Positions 8,982-17,880 of a DNA stretch of 58,966 nucleotides are shown here, piece by piece; the stretch's first letter is position 1; each line of letters starts with the position of its first letter. The stretch is from Caballeronia megalochromosomata (GTDB taxonomy: Bacteria; Pseudomonadota; Gammaproteobacteria; Burkholderiales; Burkholderiaceae): assembly GCA_001580565.1 (NCBI GenBank), contig LRBF01000237.1:1-58966 (forward strand), in the 5' to 3' direction. Both the position numbers and the translations under genes were made by a program. The notes under the pieces are model-generated. The model was not told the DNA's origin and ran no database searches. It saw only the letters and a list, made by a program, of their open reading frames with translations.

Positions 8982-10444
8982 ACGGCCTCGCTCGCTTCGA
9001 CATTGACGGCCAGGTTCGCGACCGGTTCTTGCCGGACAGCGCTCGCCTGGACGGCGTGGACGCTGCGCAGACCCGCGCGCGGCCGGCGTTCGCGACGTTC
9101 CGCGGACGGCGCGCGGCGCTCTGCCGATGCCTTCCTCCCGATGCGCACGTACTGGCGGAATCCGCTGTCGCGCACCGTGTCCTCGTCGAACAGATTGCGC
9201 AGGTCGATCATCACCGAGTCGGCCATATAGGCGGCAATCTCACCGAGATCGCATTCCGTGAAGTCCTTCCAGTCGGTCAGGATCACGAGCGCATCCGCAC
9301 TGCGCGCGGCGCCCACCGGCGTCGCGGCCACGCCGACATTCGGCAGCATGCGCGCCGCTTCGGCCGGGCGGGACGGATCATACGCACGAATCTTCGCGCC
9401 GCGTTCTTCGAGCATCTGGATGAGCCCGACGCTCGGGCTTTCGCGCATGTCGTCGGTTTGCCCCTTGAAGGTGAGGCCGAACACGGCGAGCCGCTTGCCT
9501 GCGACCGAACCGCCGCACGCCGCTTCGATCTTGTCGAACATGACCGTCTTGCGGCGCGTATTCGATTCGATCGCCGCCTCGACGATGCGCATCGGCACGA
9601 TGTACTCGGAGGCCGTCGCCTTCAGCGCGCGCGTGTCCTTGGGGAAGCACGAGCCGCCCCAGCCGGGACCGGCGCGCAGAAACGCCGCCCCGATGCGGCG
9701 ATCGAGACCGATGCCCGCCGCCACGCGATCCACGTCCGCGCCGACAACCTCGCACAGATCGGCAATCTCGTTGATGTAGCTGATCTTCACGGCGAGGAAG
9801 GCGTTGGCGGCGTACTTGATGACCTCGGCCGTTTCGATTTCGGTCGCGAGCACTTCATAGCCGTTCTGGGCGAGCGGCGCGTAGATGCGCCGCATGATCG
9901 CGGCGGCTGCTTCGCTATCGGTTCCGAACACGACGCGATCCGGATGCATGAAGTCCTGAATCGCCGAGCCTTCGCGCAGGAATTCGGGATTCGACGCCAC
10001 CGCGAACGACTGCCCCGGCGCGAGGCAACGCTCGGCCACACGCTGGACTTCGCGATTGGTGCCGACGGGCACAGTGGATTTCGTCACGATCACCGTGAAC
10101 TGGTCCAGATTCGGCGCGACCTGCTCGGCCACGGTCATGACATAGCTCAGGTCCGCGCGGTCCGTGCCCGGATGCGACGGCGTGCCGACCGCGATGAACA
10201 CCGCTTCGCGTCCCTTCACGCTCGACGGAAGATCGAGGCTGAAGCGCAGCGTGCCGCGCTGCACGTTGCGGCTGACGAGTTCGTCGAGGCCCGGTTCGTA
10301 AATCGGCATGCGCCCGTTGTTCAACGCTTCGATCTTTGCGGGATCGTGGTCGATGCAGACCACGTCATGTCCCAGATCGGCCAGGCAGGCGCCACTCACG
10401 AGACCGACATAACCGGTTCCTACGATTGCGATACGTACGCTCAT
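8978..10444 (-). CDS. ugd: UDP-glucose 6-dehydrogenase
   Basis: A protein of 488 residues that oxidises UDP-glucose to UDP-glucuronate with two NAD+. The frame is open to 10609, but ATG 10444 has GGGGAG upstream and puts the NAD-binding GTGYVG at residues 9-14. The catalytic cysteine is Cys266 in GGSCFPKDTRAL. It is slightly longer than typical because of an Arg/Ala-rich C-terminal tail of about 50 residues with no recognised domain. It is the third gene of uxs-galE-ugd-synthase and provides the substrate for the decarboxylase encoded first in the operon. Confidence 0.95.
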   Translation of the reverse strand: MSVRIAIVGTGYVGLVSGACLADLGHDVVCIDHDPAKIEALNNGRMPIYEPGLDELVSRNVQRGTLRFSLDLPSSVKGREAVFIAVGTPSHPGTDRADLSYVMTVAEQVAPNLDQFTVIVTKSTVPVGTNREVQRVAERCLAPGQSFAVASNPEFLREGSAIQDFMHPDRVVFGTDSEAAAAIMRRIYAPLAQNGYEVLATEIETAEVIKYAANAFLAVKISYINEIADLCEVVGADVDRVAAGIGLDRRIGAAFLRAGPGWGGSCFPKDTRALKATASEYIVPMRIVEAAIESNTRRKTVMFDKIEAACGGSVAGKRLAVFGLTFKGQTDDMRESPSVGLIQMLEERGAKIRAYDPSRPAEAARMLPNVGVAATPVGAARSADALVILTDWKDFTECDLGEIAAYMADSVMIDLRNLFDEDTVRDSGFRQYVRIGRKASAERRAPSAERRERRPRAGLRSVHAVQASAVRQEPVANLAVNVEASEAV

Positions 10445-10512
10445 TTTGTTACTCCCCGAATTTATAGTGTGCTTCTGTCTGGTCTTGTTCGTCTTCTGAT
10501 GCTTGCCGCCTG

Positions 10513-11508
10513 TCACACCGATTCGGCGTCGACCGGACTGTCGATGTCGATGAACCACTTCACCGCCGTTTCGACCATCGGGCCGATGTCCGTGTAGTGC
10601 GGTTTCCATCCGAGCACGCGAGCCGCTTTTTCTGCCTGCGCGTAGAGAGCGGGCGGGTCGCCCGCACGGCGCGGCGCCTGTGTTGCGTTGACGGGCTTTC
10701 CCGTCGCGGCCGCTACGGCGTCGAGCAATGCGAGCACCGACGTGCCGTTTCCCGTCGCGAGGTTGAACGCGCCGCTTTCGCCGCCTTGCAGCAGATGATT
10801 CATCGCGCGCAGGTGGGCATCGCCGAGATCGTTGACGTGCACGTAGTCGCGCACCGCCGAGCCGTCAGGCGTCGGATAGTCGGTGCCCATCACGTTGAAG
10901 GCGGGCCCGGTGCCGAGCGCGGCGCCGATTGCCAGCGGGATCGCGTGCGTCTCCGGTTCGTGACGCTCGCCGAGTTCGCCTTCGGGATCGCAGCCGGCCG
11001 CGTTGAAATAACGCAGCGCGATCCAGCGCAGACCGTACGCGCGCTCATAGTCGGCGGCCATGCGTTCCGTGACGAGCTTCGTGAAGCCGTATGGGTTTAC
11101 CGGATGCTGCGGCGTTTCCTCGCTGATGGGCAACGCCTCGGGAATGCCGTAGGTCGCGCAGCTCGACGACAGGACGATGCGCGGCACGCCGTGACGACGC
11201 ATCGCGTCCAGAAGCGATTGCGTTCCGCCGACATTCACGCGGTAATAGCTCGCCGGATCCTGCATCGACACGCCGACATAGGCGAGTGCGGCGAAGTGGA
11301 TCACGACGTCGGGGCGATGTTTCGCGAACGCGGCATCGAGGGCGTTTGCGTCGAGCAGATCGCCGACGAAGAGCGGGCCCCATTTGACCGCGTCCGCGTG
11401 TCCCGTCGACAGGTTGTCGAACACGACGGGCGTGTGGCCTGCCCGCGCCAGCAGCTTGCAGGTGTGGCTGCCGATATAACCGGCGCCGCCGGTAACGAGA
11501 ACTTTCAT
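10513..11508 (-). CDS. galE: UDP-glucose 4-epimerase
   Basis: An extended short-chain dehydrogenase of 331 residues interconverting UDP-glucose and UDP-galactose. Start ATG 11508 has GGAG eight bases upstream; a GTG at 11517 is an in-frame alternative. NAD-binding GGAGYIG lies at residues 7-13, the catalytic Ser in LSSSCATYG, and Tyr140/Lys144 in YGFTK. The C-terminal half has the standard GalE landmarks (RYFNAAG, DYVHVNDL). It starts two bases past the stop of the UDP-glucuronate decarboxylase gene, so the two are almost certainly co-translated. A related activity (for example UDP-xylose or UDP-GlcA epimerisation) cannot be excluded by sequence alone. Confidence 0.9.
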   Translation of the reverse strand: MKVLVTGGAGYIGSHTCKLLARAGHTPVVFDNLSTGHADAVKWGPLFVGDLLDANALDAAFAKHRPDVVIHFAALAYVGVSMQDPASYYRVNVGGTQSLLDAMRRHGVPRIVLSSSCATYGIPEALPISEETPQHPVNPYGFTKLVTERMAADYERAYGLRWIALRYFNAAGCDPEGELGERHEPETHAIPLAIGAALGTGPAFNVMGTDYPTPDGSAVRDYVHVNDLGDAHLRAMNHLLQGGESGAFNLATGNGTSVLALLDAVAAATGKPVNATQAPRRAGDPPALYAQAEKAARVLGWKPHYTDIGPMVETAVKWFIDIDSPVDAESV

Positions 11509-11510
11509 GA

Positions 11511-12506
11511 TCAGCACTCCTCCGCAAGCGGCGTGAGCCAGAGTTCCGCGCTGAAGTATGCGATCGTCGACGACAGGCCTTCACGCAGCGGAATCTGCGG
11601 CTTCCAGCCGAGCAGCGCTTGCGCGTTGCTGATGTCGGGACGGCGCTGCTTCGGATCGTCGATGGGAAGCGGCTTGTTCGTGAGCGTCGACGACGTGCCC
11701 GTGATGCCGATCACCAGCTCCGCGAGCTCGTGCATGGTGAATTCGCCGGGGTTGCCGAGGTTGACCGGACCGTCCGGTGCGGCGGGCGCGCGCATGATGC
11801 GAAAGAAGCCTTCGACCAGATCGTCCACGTAGCAAAAGGAGCGGGTCTGCGAGCCGTCGCCGTAAATCTCGAGCGGATCGCCGCGCAGCGCCTGCACGAC
11901 GAAGTTCGACACCACGCGTCCGTCCTGCGGGTCCATGCGCGGACCGTAGGTGTTGAAGATGCGTGCGACGCGCACATCGGTGCCGTACATGCGACGATAG
12001 TCGAAGCACAGCGTTTCGGCGGCGCGCTTGCCTTCGTCATAGCATGCGCGCGGACCGATGGGGTTCACCTTGCCACGATACGACTCCGTTTGCGGGTGCA
12101 CTTCGGGATCGCCATACACTTCGCTCGTCGATGCCTGAAAGACGCGCGCGCCGGTGTCATAGGCGAGATCGAGACAGTTCTTCATGCCCATGACGTTGGT
12201 GAGCATCGTGTGAACGGGGTCGACCTGATAGGTCGGCGGCGAAGCAGGGCATGCAAGATTCCAGATCTCCGACACATCGATCTGCGGCAAGGACACCGAG
12301 ATATCGGCTTCGATCAACGTGAAGTACGGCGACGATCTCAGATGCGCGACGTTGGCGCGCCGGCCCGTCATGAAGTTGTCGACGCACACGACGTGCTTGC
12401 CTTCCCGCACGAGCCGGTCGCACACGTGACTGCCGAGAAACCCTGCGCCCCCGGTTACCATGACAACCGGCCGATCGTTCGCTTTACTAATCAATGTCGT
12501 AGTCAT
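11511..12506 (-). CDS. UDP-glucuronate decarboxylase (UDP-xylose synthase)
   Basis: A protein of 331 residues. It is expected to convert UDP-glucuronate to UDP-xylose through a UDP-4-keto intermediate, with tightly bound NAD+. Visible are GGAGFLGSH (19-27), the Ser/Glu pair in ASTSEVYGDP, Tyr156/Lys160 in ACYDEGK, and RIFNTYGPRM, all characteristic of UXS enzymes. ATG 12506 is chosen because the 61 upstream in-frame residues are low-quality and precede the Rossmann fold; no strong Shine-Dalgarno is seen. As first gene of the operon it implies that xylose, or a sugar derived from UDP-Xyl, enters the polymer. Confidence 0.9.
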   Translation of the reverse strand: MTTTLISKANDRPVVMVTGGAGFLGSHVCDRLVREGKHVVCVDNFMTGRRANVAHLRSSPYFTLIEADISVSLPQIDVSEIWNLACPASPPTYQVDPVHTMLTNVMGMKNCLDLAYDTGARVFQASTSEVYGDPEVHPQTESYRGKVNPIGPRACYDEGKRAAETLCFDYRRMYGTDVRVARIFNTYGPRMDPQDGRVVSNFVVQALRGDPLEIYGDGSQTRSFCYVDDLVEGFFRIMRAPAAPDGPVNLGNPGEFTMHELAELVIGITGTSSTLTNKPLPIDDPKQRRPDISNAQALLGWKPQIPLREGLSSTIAYFSAELWLTPLAEEC

Positions 12507-12737
12507 TGTGGTCTTGTGGTTGTTTGATTTCTGGTTATGTGAGTCGACCCGAAGAGGCAACGGAGTACGACTGTTTCCCTGTTGCAGATCGCTCAATCCG
12601 CAGACATATATTCGATGTCCAAAACCGAATGAACTGTTGTGCCGCGCACAAATTTCCCGTGGATTCAACGAAAACGAAATTTGAGGCAAGAGTTACCGCG
12701 CAAACGTTGTTTGCGCGCTGGCGCTCATCCAATGGGA
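12507..12737. promoter_or_regulatory. Promoter region of the uxs operon, with an inverted repeat
   Basis: A 231-bp gap upstream of uxs and downstream of the AraC-family gene. It contains a perfect 9-bp inverted repeat (CGCGCAAAC, loop GTT) at 12697-12717, 21 bases past the AraC-family stop. Without a T-run this could be a weak terminator or an operator. No clear promoter hexamers were identified. Confidence 0.45.
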
Positions 12738-13712
12738 CTAACGATCACTCGCTTCGGCGCTCTTCGTCCGGGTCGTGCTCCGCTTCTGTTGAAGCGAAGG
12801 AGGCCGTTCGGTCAGCGTGGTTGCCGTGCCCGTGTCGGCGGAACCCGCGGCCATGAACTGACGTCGATACTCGGCCGGCGTCACCTGCTTCGCGGCCTTG
12901 AATTGCCGATTGAAATTGGCGACGTTCGCAAAACCCGAGCGGGCCGCGATGACGGAAACGGGCAGGGACGTGTCGCCCAGCATGCGGCAGGCGTGCCCGA
13001 TGCGAACGCGCGCGATATATCGGCCGACGCTTTCGCCGATGTGCTGCACGAAATAACGCGTGAGCGTGCGCTCCGACAGGCTGGCCGCTGCACAGAGATC
13101 CGACAGGCGCAGCGGTTCGGCAAAGCGCGCATCGATCATGGCGAGAACGCGGTTGATCCGCTCGGGCTCGTGGCCGGATGGACCAGTGTTCGTTCGATTG
13201 AAGGCGCTTGGCGAAGCGAGCGGATGACCAGGCGCTTCGGCGAGCGTACAGAGAATATCGAGCGCGGCACTCAGGCGTTCGCGTGGCACGTTCGAGAGCA
13301 ACGAATCCAGACGGCCGCGCATCCATTCTCCGGCAGGCGGTTCGAACGCCAGCCCGCACGCGGCCCTGCGCAAGAGCTTGCGAAGCGGCTCGTATTCGCG
13401 GCAGCAATCCGCCATGCGCCTTGCCCACTCGCCGTCGAACCAGATGACGATGGCGACTTGCGGCAAGGACGCCTCGATCGACCGGTTCGATGACCACGTA
13501 TGCGGTAAGTCCGGCGGCACGAGGACGAGGTCCTCGGCTTGATAGTCGTTGACCGAGTCGCCGATGTAGCGCTTGCCGTGACTGTTCATCGTCAGCGTCA
13601 ACTCGTATTCCGGATGGTGATGCCACTCGAACGGAATACGCGCAAGCCGCCGATGGTAAACCCGGACCGAGCAGTCCTCGCCGAACTCGACATGTTCGTA
13701 GGCGGGTTTCAT
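12738..13712 (-). CDS. AraC-family transcriptional regulator with N-terminal cupin
   Basis: A protein of 324 residues. Residues about 1-110 form a cupin-like effector domain (the HHHPEYEL histidines and a PPDLPHTW motif). Residues about 195-295 contain the double helix-turn-helix of AraC/XylS proteins (LSDLCAAASLSERTLTRYF and GFANVANFNRQFK). The last 30 residues are polar and unstructured. It is transcribed away from the DUF1479 gene at 13806, with a 93-bp shared gap, so it probably controls that gene and the following sugar-binding protein. The effector is unknown, though a sugar is typical of cupin-AraC proteins. Confidence 0.9.
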   Translation of the reverse strand: MKPAYEHVEFGEDCSVRVYHRRLARIPFEWHHHPEYELTLTMNSHGKRYIGDSVNDYQAEDLVLVPPDLPHTWSSNRSIEASLPQVAIVIWFDGEWARRMADCCREYEPLRKLLRRAACGLAFEPPAGEWMRGRLDSLLSNVPRERLSAALDILCTLAEAPGHPLASPSAFNRTNTGPSGHEPERINRVLAMIDARFAEPLRLSDLCAAASLSERTLTRYFVQHIGESVGRYIARVRIGHACRMLGDTSLPVSVIAARSGFANVANFNRQFKAAKQVTPAEYRRQFMAAGSADTGTATTLTERPPSLQQKRSTTRTKSAEASDR

Positions 13713-13805
13713 GGCCGAAAGCGCAAATGAATTGCCTGAATAGTATCACCAGCGCCCGCTTTCGCGTCATATGCTGTGCGCACGGAAATGGACATGGAGA
13801 CGATC

Positions 13806-15050
13806 ATGGCGCTGAAAATCGATGACTTGCCGGGCGCGATCCGCCAGGCAAAAAAAGAGCTGCGGGCAGCGTTGCCGAACTACCGGGAGATATTCGCCGA
13901 AGTCGAAGAGGCGATCGGCGCAGAAGCGAAACGCATCGCCGCGCAACGCGATCGAGGAGAGAACGTCATTCCAGAGATCCAGTTCGCCGACATCGACGGA
14001 GGACGTGTCACCGACGAGCAGATAGCGCTCGTCAAGTCACGCGGTGCGTGCGTGATTCGCAATGTGTTCCCTCGCGCGCTGGTACAGAACTGGGACGACG
14101 ATATCGCGCAGTACGTCGAGCGCAACGATCTCGACAAGCGCCTCGAAAATCGCGCGGAGGATAAATACTTCGGACAACTTGATTCGAGCAAACCGCAGAT
14201 CTACGGCGTGTACTGGTCGAAGCCCCAGGTGCTGGCGCGTCAGTCGGAGTCGCTGACCGCGGCGCGCGTCTTCCTCAACAAGCTCTGGCGCAACGAGAGC
14301 GAAGGGCGCGTCCACTTCGATCCGGAACACGTTCCTGTCTATGCCGACCGTCTGCGCCGGCGGCCGCCCGGCTCGGCGTCGCTCGGACTGTCCGCGCATT
14401 GCGACGGCGGCTCGGTCGAGCGCTGGATCGAAGGCAATTTCCGCAAGGTGTATCGCCACGTTTTCTCCGGCAACTGGCGCAGCTACGACGCGTTCGACGC
14501 CGCCTTCCGCCCCGATGTGGAAGAGATCGCGTCGCCGGCCGTGTGCTCGATGTTCCGCACTTTCCAGGGCTGGACCGCACTGACGCCGCAAGGCCCGGGC
14601 GACGGCACGCTGCAACTCGTTCCCATCGCCAATTCGATGGTGTACATCCTCCTGCGCGCCCTTCAGGACGATGTCGCCGACGACGACCTGTGCGGCGCCA
14701 TGCCCGGACGCGCGCTCTCGATCAAGCAGGAATTTCATGCGCCGCTGTTCGAGGCGCTGTCATCGATTCCGAACATGGAAGCGGGCGATACGGTGTTCTG
14801 GCACAGCGACGTGATCCATGCGGTCGAGGACGAGCACAAGGGCGCGGGATTCAGCAATGTGATGTACATCGCCTCCGCGCCCGCCTGCGCCAAGAACGAC
14901 GCCTATCTCAAGCGTCAATTGCCGAGCTTTCTGAAGGGCGAAAGCCCGCCTGATTTCCCGACTGATCATTTCGAAGTCGATTTCACTGGCCGTGCAACCG
15001 TCGACGATCTGACGCCCATGGGCCGCGCGCAGCTCGGGTTCGACCTGTAG
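13806..15050 (+). CDS. DUF1479 family protein, predicted Fe(II)/2-oxoglutarate oxygenase
   Basis: A protein of 414 residues from ATG 13806, which has GGAG six bases upstream; ATGs at 13788 and 13794 and GTG 13776 are in frame but lack ribosome sites. It matches the YbiU/DUF1479 family, whose fold is that of Fe(II)/2-oxoglutarate oxygenases. The candidate metal triad is His198-x-Asp200 (SAHCDGG) plus His338 (HSDVIHAVED). Substrates of the family are not established. Pairing with a sugar-binding protein 43 bp downstream and a cupin-AraC regulator upstream suggests a carbohydrate or polyol role, as inference only. Confidence 0.8.
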   Translation: MALKIDDLPGAIRQAKKELRAALPNYREIFAEVEEAIGAEAKRIAAQRDRGENVIPEIQFADIDGGRVTDEQIALVKSRGACVIRNVFPRALVQNWDDDIAQYVERNDLDKRLENRAEDKYFGQLDSSKPQIYGVYWSKPQVLARQSESLTAARVFLNKLWRNESEGRVHFDPEHVPVYADRLRRRPPGSASLGLSAHCDGGSVERWIEGNFRKVYRHVFSGNWRSYDAFDAAFRPDVEEIASPAVCSMFRTFQGWTALTPQGPGDGTLQLVPIANSMVYILLRALQDDVADDDLCGAMPGRALSIKQEFHAPLFEALSSIPNMEAGDTVFWHSDVIHAVEDEHKGAGFSNVMYIASAPACAKNDAYLKRQLPSFLKGESPPDFPTDHFEVDFTGRATVDDLTPMGRAQLGFDL

Positions 15051-15093
15051 TCGCACGCACTGCTTCATCCATAAGAACACATCGGAGACTGCA

Positions 15094-16341
15094 ATGAAGA
15101 CATCACTGACGTCGGCCGCGGCGGCCGTCGCGCTGTTCATCGCCGCCACGCACGTGGTTGTGGCCGCCGAACAGATCTCGGTCCTGCACTGGTGGACCTC
15201 CGGTGGCGAATCGAAAGCCATCCGCGTGCTCAAGGACGACATGAGCAAACAAGGCTATGAGTGGAAGGACTTTGCGGTCGCGGGAGGATCGGGCACGGCC
15301 GCGATGACCGCGCTCAAGACGCAGGTGATATCGGGCAATGCGCCGTCGGCTGCGCAAATCAAGGGGCCATTGATTCAGGACTGGGCCGATCAAGGCGTGG
15401 TGGTTACAATCGATCAGGCCGCGACCGACTGGAAAAGCCACACGCCCGCGCAGATCGACAGCGCGATGAAGTCGGGCGGTCATTATGTGGCGGCGCCTTT
15501 TTCCGTGCACCGGATCAACTGGCTGTGGATCAACAAGGCGGATCTCGACAAAGTGGGCGGCACGCCGCCGACGACATGGCCGGAGTTCTTCGCGCTCGCC
15601 GACAAGTTTCGCGCAGCGGGCATCACGGCCGTCGCGCATGGCGGTCAACCGTGGCAGGACATGGCCATCTGGGAGACAGTCGTGTTATCGCAGGGCACGG
15701 ACTTCTACCGTAAGGCGCTCATCGATCTCGATCAAAAGACGCTTACGTCGCCGCAGATGGTGCAGGTCTTCGAGACCGTCCAGAAGATCCGCACATACTT
15801 CGACAAGGCCTATCACGGCCGCGACTGGAATCTCGCCACCGCGATGGTGATCTCCGGTTCGGGCGGCATGCAGTTCATGGGCGACTGGGCCAAAGGGGAA
15901 TTCGCGAACGCGAACAAGAAGGCGGACGTCGACTTCGTCTGCGCGCCCGCGCCCGGCACGTCGAATGCCTATACGTACACCGCGGATGCGTTCGTGTTCT
16001 TCCAGCAGAACGGCAAGAAGGATGCGACGCCCGGACAACTCGCGATGGCCAGGACGATCATGTCTCCCGCGTTTCAGGAGCAGTTCAGTCTCAACAAGGG
16101 TTCGATTCCTGTCAGGCTGGATGTACCCATGGACAAGTTCGACAGTTGCGCGAAAAAATCACGCGCGGACGAGCAGGCGACGATCAAATCGGGCGGCTTT
16201 CTTCCGTCGCTGGCTTTTGGCGAACTTCAGTCTCCGGTTACCGCCGGGGCCATTACAGACGTCGTGACCAATTTCATGAACTCGAACGAAGACGCGAAAG
16301 AGGGCGTGCGCAAGCTGGCTGCTGCCGCAAAGGTCAGGTAG
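15094..16341 (+). CDS. Sugar ABC transporter substrate-binding protein (orphan)
   Basis: A protein of 415 residues with a cleavable signal peptide (residues 1-24, VVVAAEQ) and the family 1 sugar-binding fold of glucose/mannose-type binding proteins (VLHWWTSGGE near the N terminus, NAYTYTADAFVFF near 300). Such periplasmic proteins deliver a sugar to an inner-membrane ABC importer. No permease or ATPase follows: the next gene is on the opposite strand. It must therefore borrow a transporter encoded elsewhere or act in sensing. It is 43 bp downstream of the DUF1479 gene and probably co-transcribed. Confidence 0.88.
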   Translation: MKTSLTSAAAAVALFIAATHVVVAAEQISVLHWWTSGGESKAIRVLKDDMSKQGYEWKDFAVAGGSGTAAMTALKTQVISGNAPSAAQIKGPLIQDWADQGVVVTIDQAATDWKSHTPAQIDSAMKSGGHYVAAPFSVHRINWLWINKADLDKVGGTPPTTWPEFFALADKFRAAGITAVAHGGQPWQDMAIWETVVLSQGTDFYRKALIDLDQKTLTSPQMVQVFETVQKIRTYFDKAYHGRDWNLATAMVISGSGGMQFMGDWAKGEFANANKKADVDFVCAPAPGTSNAYTYTADAFVFFQQNGKKDATPGQLAMARTIMSPAFQEQFSLNKGSIPVRLDVPMDKFDSCAKKSRADEQATIKSGGFLPSLAFGELQSPVTAGAITDVVTNFMNSNEDAKEGVRKLAAAAKVR

Positions 16342-16354
16342 GAAGCCCGCAACC

Positions 16355-16542
16355 TCACATCAGACATGCAGAGCCCGCACCCTGCCGATGCGCGGCTCGC
16401 AGTCCGGACAGATCGGCGGCGAACACGAGCATCGGCTGGTCCGGCATGCGGTCGTACCGATGTCCGGACGCGTCCTCGTATGGCCCGCCGAACGCCTCGG
16501 GAATCGTGGCCGCCAATCGCCGCGAAGGACCGCAATCTTCAA
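16355..16542 (-). pseudogene. Truncated, frameshifted DUF2000-like remnant
   Basis: A TTG start (16542) overlaps the stop of the MFS gene and encodes MKIAVLR, the expected beginning of a DUF2000 protein. The family-like sequence then continues in another frame (RLAATIPEAFGGPYED, followed by RYDRMPDQPMLVFAAD) until a stop at 16355. Only about half of a normal-length protein (roughly 135 residues) is present, with at least one frameshift and no C-terminal half. The coupled start suggests it was once the last gene of the aromatic operon. Family recognition is from memory of the motif, hence modest confidence. Confidence 0.4.
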
Positions 16543-17801
16543 CTTTCAGCGTTCGCGGCCACGGACGAAGCGACAGCACCGCTCTGCACGCGTGTCCGCG
16601 AGGGCGCGGTTTCCTTCAGACTCAACGCGACAACGAATCCGACGGCGAGCGCAGCCAGCCCGAGATGCATGATGTACTGAATGCCGAAATGCTTGGCGAT
16701 GTAACCCGCAAGCGCCGGTGCGAACCCGCCTCCGAACACTTCCCCGATGCCGACCACCAGGCCCGAAGCCGTCGACATCAGCTTCACTGGCACCGATTCC
16801 GCGCTCAACGGTCCGACCGTCAAGGTGATCATGCTGAAGATGAAAAGCAGTGTGAGCGTGAGGTAGATGAACAGCAACGTCGGGTTTGCGCCGGTATGCA
16901 TGAGAAGGAACAGGAAGACGGCTGCTCCGATCACCGAGCAGATCATGACCGGCTTTCTGCCGAGTTTGTCGGAGAGCGCGGGCATCAGGAGCGTGCCGAG
17001 CGTGCCGCCGAAGCCGATCGCGGAGAGCACGTAGCCCATCTGTTGCATGCTCAGGTGCAGATAGTCGATCAAATAGCTGGGAAACAATGCGCTCAGCACG
17101 ACGAGGCATGTCAGCCAGCACAGCATGCCGACGATGTTCAACGGTATGTTGCGGTAGCCGAAGACGTCGGTCCATGTGTGAGTGGCGGCGTCGTGCAGTA
17201 CGGCAACCGTTGGCTGAGTATTGCGCAGCACCTTGAGCATGAGGTAGGCAACCAGCAAACCCGGAATCGACACCACCGCGAAAATCCAGTGCCACGGCAG
17301 GACTTTGAGCAGTTGGGTCACGAGGATCGGCGCGATGCCCAGACCGAAGAGCGGCAGCGCCATCTGCTGAATGCCGATGTTGCGCCCGTGCCGCGTCGGC
17401 TTCGATGCATCCAGCGTCGCAATGATGCTCGCGGGCGTGTACGCACCCTCGGCGAAGCCCATCACCGCGCGAATCAGGATCAGCGATCCGACGCCTGTGG
17501 CAAGGCCACTCAATCCCGCCAGCAACGAAAACACGATGATCGCCGGAATGATGACCCTGCGATGGCCCACGCGGTCGGACAGATTGCCCATGAACATCGC
17601 CGAGATGCCCCACGCGACGGCGAGCGCGCCGGTGATGTGTCCGAGGTCCTGATAGTCAAGATGCAGATCCGTCATCATGACGGGAAAGAGCGGCATGATC
17701 ATGAAGCGATCGATGCCGACCAGTCCGAAGCCCAGCGACAGCAAGGCCACGGCCTTCCACTCATAGGCGGTATCCCACCTGGAACCGGTGCTGTATTCCA
17801 T
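16539..17801 (-). CDS. MFS transporter (anion/aromatic acid uptake type)
   Basis: A 420-residue protein with twelve predicted membrane helices and the MFS signature loop (NLSDRVGHRRVI after helix 2; SDKLGRKPVMI after helix 8). ATG 17801 has CTGGAG nine bases upstream; a longer frame to 17978 overlaps the porin gene and is rejected. Early residues FGLVGIDRFMIMPLFP fit organic-anion or aromatic-acid permeases. It ends the operon FAH-VOC-FMO-porin-MFS, so it most likely imports the aromatic substrate across the inner membrane after the porin admits it through the outer one. Confidence 0.88.
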   Translation of the reverse strand: MEYSTGSRWDTAYEWKAVALLSLGFGLVGIDRFMIMPLFPVMMTDLHLDYQDLGHITGALAVAWGISAMFMGNLSDRVGHRRVIIPAIIVFSLLAGLSGLATGVGSLILIRAVMGFAEGAYTPASIIATLDASKPTRHGRNIGIQQMALPLFGLGIAPILVTQLLKVLPWHWIFAVVSIPGLLVAYLMLKVLRNTQPTVAVLHDAATHTWTDVFGYRNIPLNIVGMLCWLTCLVVLSALFPSYLIDYLHLSMQQMGYVLSAIGFGGTLGTLLMPALSDKLGRKPVMICSVIGAAVFLFLLMHTGANPTLLFIYLTLTLLFIFSMITLTVGPLSAESVPVKLMSTASGLVVGIGEVFGGGFAPALAGYIAKHFGIQYIMHLGLAALAVGFVVALSLKETAPSRTRVQSGAVASSVAANAES

Positions 17802-17880
17802 GTTTGCAATCTCCAGAACGATAAGCGACGTCGCCGGATGCGACGACCCGGCGCGCACGGCGCAGTGAGAGGGGAAAACT

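Noticed and set aside
7056..9230. 724-codon plus-strand frame opposite the GT2-GH26 gene
   Set aside because: Long antisense frames are expected in GC-rich DNA; the translation is Arg/His/Glu-rich without motifs, while the minus strand encodes clear catalytic motifs.
10445..10609. N-terminal extension of the UDP-glucose dehydrogenase frame
   Set aside because: The extra residues precede the Rossmann motif, overlap the galE end and lack a ribosome site, while ATG 10444 has GGGGAG.
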